The position numbers and the translations under genes were made by a program. A model generated the notes under the pieces. That model did not search any database. It worked only from the letters and a program-made list of their open reading frames with translations, and was not told the DNA's origin. Below, piece by piece: positions 1-5,385 of a stretch of 6,207 nt of DNA (positions are counted from its first letter, which is position 1; each line of letters starts with the position of its first letter). Location: assembly GCA_023381535.1 (NCBI GenBank), contig JAMCSN010000270.1, positions 1 through 6,207 of the forward strand, written 5' to 3'. The stretch is from Bacteroidota bacterium (GTDB lineage Bacteria; Bacteroidota; Ignavibacteria; Ignavibacteriales; Melioribacteraceae).

Positions 1-732
1 TATGTCATCGATCGGGACGTTGTAGTATAATCCTTTACTCCAGTTATCGGGTACCTCAAGATCAAATTGTTTATAGAATGGATGGTGTGTGAACGAGGTC
101 AGTTCAATATAGTCATCAGGATTGAATCCCATCTCTTCGACAAAACTTTTTGGCGTGTAAGTTTTTCCTTGATAGGTAAATTCTTTTGGCGGCACGCCGA
201 GATAAATATTTAGCGCTGATTCGAAAACCTTTTGCCAAACGGGCGTAATTTTTCCGCCTTTATCTTTGTTCACGGCGTCAACAATTGCTTTTAACACGGC
301 ATCCATTTCACCGTGATTATAATCGTCTTCGCCAATTTGTTTACCGGAATAAACTTCTTCCGGAACGAATCCGTATTCTCTGATTATATTCATTACATCG
401 TGCGCCTGTCCGCCCATTCCGAAATTAGTTAGTCCGTTGTAGCGAATGTAATTTTCCGCTTTCGGCGGATAAGCATAACGGACGTTGAACATTGGCGAAA
501 GTATGTGTTCTCCTTTTCCCATTCGCATTAATTCCGTCTCAACGAAAGAGGTTGTAGCAAATGACCAGCACGTTCCGGTCTTGGCCTGGTTCTTAACCGG
601 CGTGGTTTTTAATTCATAAACCATTTTAAATTCATACTGGTCGGCTTTGGATTTTTTACTTTGTGCAAAAACAAACAGCGGCATCAGCGAAAACAGCATA
701 ATAGTTTTCAACGTTCGATTAGCAATTCTCAT
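1..732 (-). CDS. Exported C1B-family cysteine peptidase (aminopeptidase C / bleomycin hydrolase-like), C-terminus off the window
   Basis: Reading the minus strand from ATG at 732 gives 244 residues open to the window edge. Residues 1-23 look like a Sec signal peptide (basic start, hydrophobic core, cleavage after VFA), so the enzyme should act in the periplasm or outside the cell, unlike cytoplasmic PepC. The papain-like active site is visible: 'PVKNQAKTGTCWSFA' with oxyanion Gln49 and nucleophile Cys55. The later stretch 'YTPKSFVEEMGFNPDDY' then 'ELTSFTHHPFY' is typical of the C1B subfamily. The catalytic His and Asn lie beyond position 1. Family members are usually about 390-450 residues, so a little over half is present. 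A strong ribosome site, GGAGAGG on the minus strand at 737-743, supports this start. It is divergent from the asparaginase gene. Likely role: trimming peptides for nutrition. The family call is firm; the exact substrate is unknown. Confidence 0.88.
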   Translation of the reverse strand, partial: MRIANRTLKTIMLFSLMPLFVFAQSKKSKADQYEFKMVYELKTTPVKNQAKTGTCWSFATTSFVETELMRMGKGEHILSPMFNVRYAYPPKAENYIRYNGLTNFGMGGQAHDVMNIIREYGFVPEEVYSGKQIGEDDYNHGEMDAVLKAIVDAVNKDKGGKITPVWQKVFESALNIYLGVPPKEFTYQGKTYTPKSFVEEMGFNPDDYIELTSFTHHPFYKQFDLEVPDNWSKGLYYNVPIDDI

Positions 733-772
733 TTTACCTCTCCGGCAAATTTGATTAATGATATAGTTGAAA

Positions 773-780
773 CAAATTTA
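773..780 (-). promoter_or_regulatory. Putative Bacteroidota-type -7 element for the C1B peptidase
   Basis: On the minus strand this reads TAAATTTG, an exact match to the Bacteroidota -7 pattern TAnnTTTG. It lies 40 bases upstream of the peptidase ATG. A good -33 TTTG box at the usual spacing is not seen; the nearest TTG is too close, about 14 bases away. AT-rich DNA gives such matches by chance, so this is only a candidate. Confidence 0.3.
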
Positions 781-860
781 AATCATGTTTGCGACAATTT
801 CATAGTCATAAATTCATTTAAGCGTGATTTATTTTCAAGATAAATACCGTCCCCCAAAGA

Positions 861-889
861 TTGCTTTTTATCATTTGAGAAGATAATTT
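861..889 (+). promoter_or_regulatory. Putative promoter for the asparaginase gene
   Basis: TTGCTT at 861-866 is followed 17 bases later by TAATTT at 884-889, which resembles a housekeeping promoter. It lies within the divergent intergenic region, about 30 bases upstream of the ATG at 919. The sequence is AT-rich, so the call is weak. Gene orientation requires some promoter in 733-918. Confidence 0.3.
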
Positions 890-918
890 CAGTTGCAATT
901 AGTAAGGACGAAGTTAAA

Positions 919-1923
919 ATGGTGTGTGTATTCAAGAGATTCAATCTCATCGTAAAGTTATTTCTTGTCTTGACTTTCCTTTCTCAATCCGCCTTTTCAC
1001 AATCGCAAAAATTTGGTTTGGTAATTCACGGCGGCGCCGGAACAATTCTGAAAAAAAATATGACACTGGAAAAGGAAGCCGCATACGTTTCTAAACTTAC
1101 CGAAGCATTGGAAACCGGTTACAAAATTTTGGAGAATGGCGGCAAAAGCCTGGATGCTGTCGAAAAGGTAATAAACATTATGGAAGACTCGCCTCTCTTC
1201 AATGCGGGCAAAGGAGCTGTGCTCACTGAAAAAGGCGAAGCCGAATTGGATGCATCGATCATGGATGGAAAAACATTAATGGCCGGCGCGGTTGCAGGAG
1301 TAAAGCACATTAAAAATCCGATCTCTCTTGCTCGGCTTGTTATGGAAAAATCTCCTCATGTGTTAATGATCAGCGACGGAGCGGAAGAATTTGCAAAACA
1401 AAACGGCGTTGAGCTTGTTGATAACAGCTACTTCATTGTTAAAGAAAGATACGACCAGTATTTGAAGATGAAAGAAGGATTGAAAAAGAAATCTAACGAC
1501 GATAAACACGGAACAGTTGGTTGTGTTGCGCTCGATAAAGACGGAAATCTTGCTGCGGGTACATCCACCGGCGGAATGATGATGAAAAAATTTGGACGTG
1601 TCGGAGATTCACCAATTATCGGCGCCGGAACTTACGCCAACAATAACACATGCGCGGTTTCCGGTACGGGATGGGGAGAATATTTTATTCGTTTGAGCGT
1701 TGCGCGCGATATTTCCGATTTGATGGCTTACAAAAATTTATCTCTCAAGGAAGCTGCCGATGAAGTAATAATGAAAAAACTTCCGCAGCTTGGCGGCGAC
1801 GGCGGAATAATCGCAATCGATAAAAACGGAAACATTGCGATGCCGTTCAACACAGCAGGCATGTACCGAGGCTATCATCTAAGCGACGGCAAACCCGAAA
1901 TAAAAATTTATAAAGAAAACTAA
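919..1923 (+). CDS. iaaA: Exported isoaspartyl peptidase / L-asparaginase (Ntn-hydrolase, plant-type)
   Basis: This 334-residue protein hydrolyses L-asparagine and/or beta-aspartyl dipeptides in characterised family members. Residues 1-27 form a signal peptide (core IVKLFLVLTFLSQSAFS), so it is probably periplasmic. The 'LVIHGGAGT' N-terminal motif (34-42) is present. So is the self-cleavage site 'HGTVG' at 197-201, where Thr199 becomes the N-terminal nucleophile of the beta subunit. Also visible are 'TSTGG' (215-219), 'RVGDSP' (227-232), 'GTGWGE' (249-254) and 'GGDGG' (292-296), the usual substrate-pocket segments. The alpha chain would be about 28-198 and the beta chain 199-334. The length is normal for a complete enzyme with an export signal. 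AAGGA at 904-908 precedes the start by 10 bases. It sits 27 bases before the DUF1761 gene, probably in the same transcript. Asparaginase versus dipeptidase preference cannot be read from sequence. Confidence 0.93.
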   Translation: MVCVFKRFNLIVKLFLVLTFLSQSAFSQSQKFGLVIHGGAGTILKKNMTLEKEAAYVSKLTEALETGYKILENGGKSLDAVEKVINIMEDSPLFNAGKGAVLTEKGEAELDASIMDGKTLMAGAVAGVKHIKNPISLARLVMEKSPHVLMISDGAEEFAKQNGVELVDNSYFIVKERYDQYLKMKEGLKKKSNDDKHGTVGCVALDKDGNLAAGTSTGGMMMKKFGRVGDSPIIGAGTYANNNTCAVSGTGWGEYFIRLSVARDISDLMAYKNLSLKEAADEVIMKKLPQLGGDGGIIAIDKNGNIAMPFNTAGMYRGYHLSDGKPEIKIYKEN

Positions 1924-1950
1924 AATCATTTAACCAAGGGAGAATATTAA

Positions 1951-2370
1951 ATGCCTGTAATACTTCAAGTTAACTATTGGGCGGTTTTGGTTTGCGGGGT
2001 TGTTTCGATGGGGATTGGCGGGTTATGGTATAGTCCGAATGTCTTGGGTAGAACTTGGATGGAGGCAGTCGATAAAACAGAAGAAGAATTAAAAAAAGGA
2101 TTTAATCCTGTTAAGACTTTTGGTTTATCGTTCATAGGGCATTTGTTTATAGCTTACTCGTTGGCGCAGTTGATGGCCCATAGCAACGCGAGCACAGTCT
2201 CGGAAGGAATTCGTTTATCATTTTTATGCTGGCTCGGATTCATTGCCGCGCCGATGGCAATTAATTCTTTGTTTGAAGGCAGATCTAAAAAATTGCTGCT
2301 GGTAGATTGCGGCTATCATTTAATTGTAATTCTTATTTTCGGAATTATACTCGGCGCGTGGACAGTTTAA
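1951..2370 (+). CDS. DUF1761-family four-helix membrane protein
   Basis: The 139-residue protein starts with a first helix containing 'GGLWYSP' (23-29), a signature I associate with DUF1761. Four hydrophobic segments are visible at about 8-27, 54-75, 86-107 and 114-137, so it should be an integral inner-membrane protein. The 'LGRTWMEAVDKTEEELKKG' loop (32-50) is the only sizeable hydrophilic segment. No catalytic motif is visible and the family has no assigned function. AAGGGAGA at 1936-1943, 7 bases from the ATG, is a strong ribosome site. The 27-base gap after the asparaginase suggests co-transcription, but nothing links the two functionally. The gene is followed by a hairpin at 2396-2438. 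Confidence 0.8.
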   Translation: MPVILQVNYWAVLVCGVVSMGIGGLWYSPNVLGRTWMEAVDKTEEELKKGFNPVKTFGLSFIGHLFIAYSLAQLMAHSNASTVSEGIRLSFLCWLGFIAAPMAINSLFEGRSKKLLLVDCGYHLIVILIFGIILGAWTV

Positions 2371-2395
2371 CGGACGCATTATAACTTTTTTTGGA

Positions 2396-2438
2396 AGAGG
2401 CGCTTGAATTAAGATTTAACAATGGTTCAAGTGTCTCT
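2396..2438 (+). terminator. Hairpin after the DUF1761 gene, possible transcription terminator
   Basis: AGAGGCGCTTGAA at 2396-2408 pairs with TTCAAGTGTCTCT at 2426-2438. This makes 13 continuous base pairs, two of them G-U, around a 17-base loop. It begins 26 bases after the DUF1761 stop and is followed by only a short TTTT run (2441-2444). It may end the asparaginase-DUF1761 transcript. The weak U-tract and large loop leave an mRNA-stabilising structure as an alternative. The G-U pairs mean it is stronger as plus-strand RNA than a perfect DNA palindrome would suggest. Confidence 0.45.
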
Positions 2439-2490
2439 ACTTTTAATCTGCAAATCAGTATCTTTAAGTAAAACTTATCTCAATCCTTAG

Positions 2491-3162
2491 ATGAACATCA
2501 AACTTGTTGTATTTGATCTGGACGGAACGCTGGTGAGTTCGCACGAAACGATTTACGAAGCAACCGTAGATACTTTAAAAAGAATGAACATTCCCGGCGA
2601 AATGCCTCGCGAAAAATTTTACGGCAAGATCGGCCTCCACTTCGTCGATATATTCAATGACTTCAACATCAGCGTGCCGGACTTTGAAAAATTTATCGGA
2701 ATTTACAAATCGGTTTATTTTAATTTCATCCAGTCATCAAGCGTTTATAACGGCACAAAAAACACGATTGATATTCTGGTGAGCAAAGGAATTAAGATTT
2801 CTCTTCTTACAACTAAAGCGCAAGAACAGGCTGAATTAATTCTGAAACATTTCAATCTTTACGATAAATTTGATGAAGTGATGGGACGAAGACCGGGCAT
2901 AGCGCACAAACCATCGTCGGAACCGCTGCTGAAAATTTGCGAATATTTGAAAATCGATGCGAGCGAAACATTGGTAGTCGGAGATTCCGAAATGGATATT
3001 CAGTGCGGCAAAAACGCCGGGTCAAAAACGTGTGCGGTTACATACGGATACAGAACAAAAGAGGAGTTGCTGAAGTTGGAACCCGATTTTATGGTTGATA
3101 ATATTGCCGATATAGAATATATAGTAAACGGAATCGATACTTATACGAAGAAGGAGACGTAG
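2491..3162 (+). CDS. HAD-superfamily phosphatase (phosphoglycolate phosphatase-like)
   Basis: The 223-residue protein has all four HAD motifs. Motif I is 'DLDGT' (9-13) with nucleophile Asp9 and acid/base Asp11. Motif II is 'LLTTK' (105-109). Motif III is Lys140 in 'HKP'. Motif IV is 'GDSEMD' (164-169) with Mg-binding Asp165 and Asp169. Residues about 15-85 form the helical C1 cap typical of the Gph/PGMB branch. It should hydrolyse a small phosphorylated metabolite in the cytoplasm. Substrate choice (phosphoglycolate, pyrophosphate, sugar phosphate or nucleotide) cannot be settled. The codon before the ATG is an in-frame TAG and the next Met is residue 32, so this start is the only sensible one, although no clear Shine-Dalgarno precedes it. 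Its stop directly abuts the crotonase ATG. Confidence 0.87.
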   Translation: MNIKLVVFDLDGTLVSSHETIYEATVDTLKRMNIPGEMPREKFYGKIGLHFVDIFNDFNISVPDFEKFIGIYKSVYFNFIQSSSVYNGTKNTIDILVSKGIKISLLTTKAQEQAELILKHFNLYDKFDEVMGRRPGIAHKPSSEPLLKICEYLKIDASETLVVGDSEMDIQCGKNAGSKTCAVTYGYRTKEELLKLEPDFMVDNIADIEYIVNGIDTYTKKET

Positions 3163-3921
3163 ATGGAACGCAATGGTAAAGTTACTGTTTCGGTCAACAA
3201 TCATATTGCTTCGATTAATTTTTCACATCCGAAAAGCAATTCACTTCCCGGCAAAATGCTGAAGGAAATGACGGAAGCGATCCTTCGCGCCGGAGAAAGA
3301 AAAGATATTAACGTAATTGTGATTAGAAGCGAAGGGGACAAAACCTTTTGCGCGGGAGCTTCGTTCGACGAACTTTTAGAGATCAAGGATTTTAAAACCG
3401 GCAAAGAATTTTTTATGGGTTTCGCGCGCCTGCTGAATGCAATGAGAAAATGTCCCAAACTAATTATTGCGCGCGTTCAAGGAAAAGCCGTAGGCGGCGG
3501 AGTTGGAATTGCAGCAACGGCTGATTACACCTTAGCGACTAGCGAAGCATCGGTAAGATTAAGCGAACTTCAACTCGGTATCGGCCCGTTTGTAGTCGGT
3601 CCCGCCATCGAGAGAAAAATTGGAAAGACAGCATTCATCACAATGGCAGTTGATGCCGAATGGCACGACGCGTTCTGGGCGAAACAAAACGGATTATTTA
3701 CAAAAGTTTTTGCAACCATTCATGATCTCGATGAAGCGGTTGCGGAGCTTTCAAGAAAAATCGGAAGCTGCAATCCCGAAGCAATTTCGGAGATGAAAAA
3801 AGTTTTTTGGGAAGGTACAAATAACTGGGATGCGCTTCTCGAACAGCGAGCGGAGATCAGCGGCAAGCTGGTTCTAAGCGACTTCACAAAGAATTATGTT
3901 AAGTCATTCAAACAGAAATAG
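3163..3921 (+). CDS. Enoyl-CoA hydratase/isomerase (crotonase) family protein
   Basis: A 252-residue crotonase-fold protein. The first oxyanion-hole segment is 'FCAGAS' (62-67), where Ser replaces the common Asp. The second is 'GGGVGIA' (111-117). The 'LSELQLG' segment (133-139) keeps the catalytic Glu135, which corresponds to Glu164 of rat mitochondrial enoyl-CoA hydratase. The other classical Glu (rat Glu144) is Gly115 here, so it may be a hydratase variant, an isomerase or another acyl-CoA enzyme. The 'SELQLGIGPFVVGPAIERK' stretch resembles methylglutaconyl-CoA hydratase-like proteins of Bacteroidota, which suggests a role in leucine or acyl-CoA breakdown, though this is inference. AAGGAG at 3151-3156 lies inside the HAD gene and there is no gap between the two genes, so translation is probably coupled. 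Confidence 0.85.
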   Translation: MERNGKVTVSVNNHIASINFSHPKSNSLPGKMLKEMTEAILRAGERKDINVIVIRSEGDKTFCAGASFDELLEIKDFKTGKEFFMGFARLLNAMRKCPKLIIARVQGKAVGGGVGIAATADYTLATSEASVRLSELQLGIGPFVVGPAIERKIGKTAFITMAVDAEWHDAFWAKQNGLFTKVFATIHDLDEAVAELSRKIGSCNPEAISEMKKVFWEGTNNWDALLEQRAEISGKLVLSDFTKNYVKSFKQK

Positions 3922-3933
3922 AAAGTTTATTCC

Positions 3934-4506
3934 TTGACCCAGACCGAAAACACGCTCAAGCCCCAAGAGTGGGTTAAATGCTACTCCGACACGCTCTACC
4001 GTTTTGCGGTGCTTCGTGTTAACGATGAAGAAACGGCAAAGGATCTTATTCAGGAAACTTTTCTTGCCGCACTTCGAAACGCGGAATCTTATAGAGGAGA
4101 AATCTCCGAGAAGAACTGGCTCTTCACAATTCTCAAAAATAAAATCATAGATCACTACAGAAAAAAAGCTTCAACGCTTGTTTCCGAAATAGAAGGACTT
4201 CTTGATTCGGCAAAAGAATATTTTGATGAAGAGGGTCATTGGAAAGAATCCGCGTACCCGAGCGATTGGAAAACGGATTACAAAGCGCCGGTTGAATCGG
4301 AAGAGTTTCATGAAATTCTGAATAAATGTCTGAACAAACTTTCCGAGTTGATGAAAATAGTTTTCACGATGAAATACTTGGACGAAAAGGAATCGGAAGA
4401 AATTTGTAATGAATTGCAGATAAGTTCGTCTAACTATTGGGTGGTAATGCATCGGGCAAAGCTTCAGTTACGAAGCTGTCTCGAAAAAAAATGGTTTGGA
4501 AAATGA
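3934..4506 (+). CDS. ECF-type RNA polymerase sigma factor (TIGR02943-like)
   Basis: A 190-residue sigma-70-family factor with only regions 2 and 4. Region 2 (about 14-80) includes 'DLIQETFLAAL' (37-47) for core binding and 'NWLFTILKNKIIDHYRKK' (61-78) for -10 recognition. Region 4 (about 124-186) includes 'EEICNELQISSSNYWVVMHRAK', a helix-turn-helix for the -35 element. The long linker with 'EEGHWKESAYPSDW' (99-112) is characteristic of the TIGR02943 group. The start is TTG at 3934: the in-frame TAG of the crotonase lies five codons upstream and no ATG is available nearby. No clear ribosome site precedes it, so expression may be low or coupled to the crotonase, 12 bases upstream. It overlaps the anti-sigma gene by ATGA. 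It probably drives the promoter at 4772-4799. Confidence 0.9.
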   Translation: MTQTENTLKPQEWVKCYSDTLYRFAVLRVNDEETAKDLIQETFLAALRNAESYRGEISEKNWLFTILKNKIIDHYRKKASTLVSEIEGLLDSAKEYFDEEGHWKESAYPSDWKTDYKAPVESEEFHEILNKCLNKLSELMKIVFTMKYLDEKESEEICNELQISSSNYWVVMHRAKLQLRSCLEKKWFGK

Positions 4507-4760
4507 TACCCAAGACTTTTATGATAACGTGTAAAGAAGCAACATTATATATTTTTCAAAACGAAGAGCACAAACTTTCTGTATCTAAAAGAATAAAGCT
4601 ATTCGTACATCTTCTCATTTGTGAGTTTTGCAAGCTGTTTTATAAGCAAAGCCAGTACCTGGCTGTTGAAATGAAGCATATTCACACAAATGCAGAATTG
4701 AGCAGTTCCGACAAGAAAAACTTAGAACAACTCATCAAAAAAGAAACATCTCAAAAATAA
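4503..4760 (+). CDS. Small soluble zinc-binding anti-sigma factor (ZAS / zf-HC2 type)
   Basis: The 85-residue protein has Cys10 in 'MITCKEAT' and 'HLLICEFC' at 36-43, giving the H-x3-C-x2-C zinc signature of ZAS-type anti-sigma factors. It has no membrane helix, so it should be cytoplasmic. It would bind and hold the upstream sigma factor until the signal changes the Zn/Cys site, for example by oxidation or metal exchange. The open frame extends upstream to ATG 4437 inside the sigma gene. I chose ATG 4503 because it overlaps the sigma TGA as ATGA, the standard coupled arrangement. ATG 4491 and ATG 4521 are alternatives. The C-terminal half (about 50-85) is charged and helical-looking with no recognisable domain. 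Function rests on the motif and the position after the sigma gene. Confidence 0.8.
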   Translation: MIPKTFMITCKEATLYIFQNEEHKLSVSKRIKLFVHLLICEFCKLFYKQSQYLAVEMKHIHTNAELSSSDKKNLEQLIKKETSQK

Positions 4761-4771
4761 TTTTCACCCGC

Positions 4772-4799
4772 TGTAAGGTTTGCAAGAACCCTACGTCTA
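4772..4799 (+). promoter_or_regulatory. Predicted ECF-sigma promoter upstream of the Cys-rich precursor
   Basis: TGTAAG at 4772-4777 and CGTCTA at 4794-4799 are separated by 16 bases. This matches the general ECF layout: a -35 with a core like GTAA, and a -10 containing CGTC. It lies just after the anti-sigma stop. A start site around 4806 would give a leader of about 40 bases, with AAAGGA at 4835-4840 as the ribosome site. The neighbouring sigma factor is the natural candidate to use it. I saw no comparable copy upstream of the sigma gene itself, so autoregulation is not supported by this window. Confidence 0.6.
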
Positions 4800-4846
4800 T
4801 ATCGGTGTCATTCATTATTTAATCAACTTAAACGAAAGGATTCACA

Positions 4847-5326
4847 ATGGGAAATACAAATAACACCTCCAAGAAACTTCTTCTCACCGGCTCAATCATT
4901 GCGGGCGCATTGCTTGGCGCAGGAGCTCCGAAGACCATCAACGCGGCTAATCTTTTTGATTACCACAATCTCGGCAGCGGCTCGGAATTGAGATCACTCT
5001 TATTAAACTCATCCGCAGAACGTAATCTTGAATTAAAGTGCGGTAACAAGGGCGACAGCAAGTCAGATGCAAAACCGGCATCGGACGCAAAAACAAAAGA
5101 CGCAAAATGCGGCGAAGGCAAGTGCGGAGATAAAAAAATGGAAAGCAAAGCGAAGGATGCCAAGTGCGGTGAAAAGAAAATGGACGCAAAGGCTACGAAA
5201 GCGGCAAACGGCAAAAAGATGGAAAGCAAAGCCAAAGACGGAAAGTGCGGCGAGAGCAAATGCGGAGATAAAAAATCCGAATCAAAAGCCCCGGCTAAAG
5301 AAACACAAAGAGCAGATCAGAAATAA
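4847..5326 (+). CDS. bufA: Secreted Cys-rich RiPP precursor, bufferin/HvfA-like metallophore
   Basis: A 159-residue low-complexity protein. Residues 1-33 form a Sec signal peptide: KK, then LLLTGSIIAGALLGAGA, with cleavage after INA. Next comes 'NLFDYHNLGSGSELRSLLL' (35-53), a leader-like hydrophobic segment. The remainder has about thirty Lys, many Asp, Glu and Ala, and six Cys (65, 88, 93, 107, 134, 139), every one in the context KCG. Two pairs, 'KCGEGKCGD' and 'KCGESKCGD', closely resemble the EGKCG repeats of Haemophilus HvfA. Those cysteines are converted by a DUF692 enzyme into copper-binding groups in characterised relatives. The DUF692 enzyme encoded next supports the same fate here. 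Being periplasmic after export, the product probably buffers copper or another soft metal. AAAGGA at 4835-4840 fixes the start. HvfA-like versus BufA2-like naming is uncertain, and the modified residues are inferred. Confidence 0.8.
   Translation: MGNTNNTSKKLLLTGSIIAGALLGAGAPKTINAANLFDYHNLGSGSELRSLLLNSSAERNLELKCGNKGDSKSDAKPASDAKTKDAKCGEGKCGDKKMESKAKDAKCGEKKMDAKATKAANGKKMESKAKDGKCGESKCGDKKSESKAPAKETQRADQK
5099..5287 (+). repeat. Internal KCG repeats in the precursor gene
   Basis: Codons 85-101 and 131-147 encode DAKCGEGKCGDKKMESK and DGKCGESKCGDKKSESK, matching at 14 of 17 residues. An overlapping register, codons 96-109 (5132-5173) and 123-136 (5213-5254), encodes KKMESKAKD[A/G]KCGE twice, matching at 13 of 14 residues and 34 of 42 bases. 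Six of the seven differing codons are synonymous. The array appears to have arisen by duplication of a Cys-bearing module. Confidence 0.8.
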
Positions 5327-5340
5327 TTATCGTACTTAAC

Positions 5341-5360
5341 GGCTCGGTCTTGACCGAGCC
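5341..5360 (+). promoter_or_regulatory. Perfect hairpin between precursor and MNIO genes
   Basis: GGCTCGGTC at 5341-5349 and GACCGAGCC at 5352-5360 are perfectly complementary. In RNA this would be an 8-bp GC-rich stem closed by a CUUG tetraloop, a known very stable loop. It starts 14 bases after the precursor stop and ends 25 bases before the MNIO ATG. No T-run follows (AAACTTAAAC), so it is unlikely to be a full terminator. It could instead be a partial attenuator or a 3'-end block that keeps precursor mRNA more abundant than enzyme mRNA. Confidence 0.65.
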
Positions 5361-5385
5361 AAACTTAAACGGGCGAGAGTTGGTA

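Noticed and set aside
661..843. Plus-strand 60-residue open frame
   Set aside because: It overlaps the N-terminus and upstream region of the well-supported minus-strand peptidase, has no ribosome site, and its composition does not look like a protein.
822..847. Short inverted repeat TTTAT...ATAAA in the divergent region
   Set aside because: Only five A/T pairs with a seven-base loop; expected by chance in AT-rich DNA.
2459..2466. TATCTTTA as a -7 element for the HAD gene
   Set aside because: It matches TAnnTTTG at all but the last base, but no -33 box lies at suitable spacing. Too weak to list as a feature.
4437..4502. Longer N-terminus for the anti-sigma factor starting inside the sigma gene
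   Set aside because: The extra 22 residues look like frame-shifted sigma coding sequence. The ATGA overlap at 4503 is the usual start for such pairs.
4960..5259. Minus-strand open frame (99 residues) opposite the precursor gene
   Set aside because: It is a mirror of the repetitive Lys/Ala codons on the plus strand. The sequence is repetitive Ser/Phe/Leu/Pro with no start signal, while the plus-strand gene has a signal peptide and ribosome site.
5067..5339. Second plus-strand frame (90 residues) within the precursor gene
   Set aside because: This is an out-of-frame reading of the low-complexity repeats, rich in Lys/Arg, with no ribosome site.
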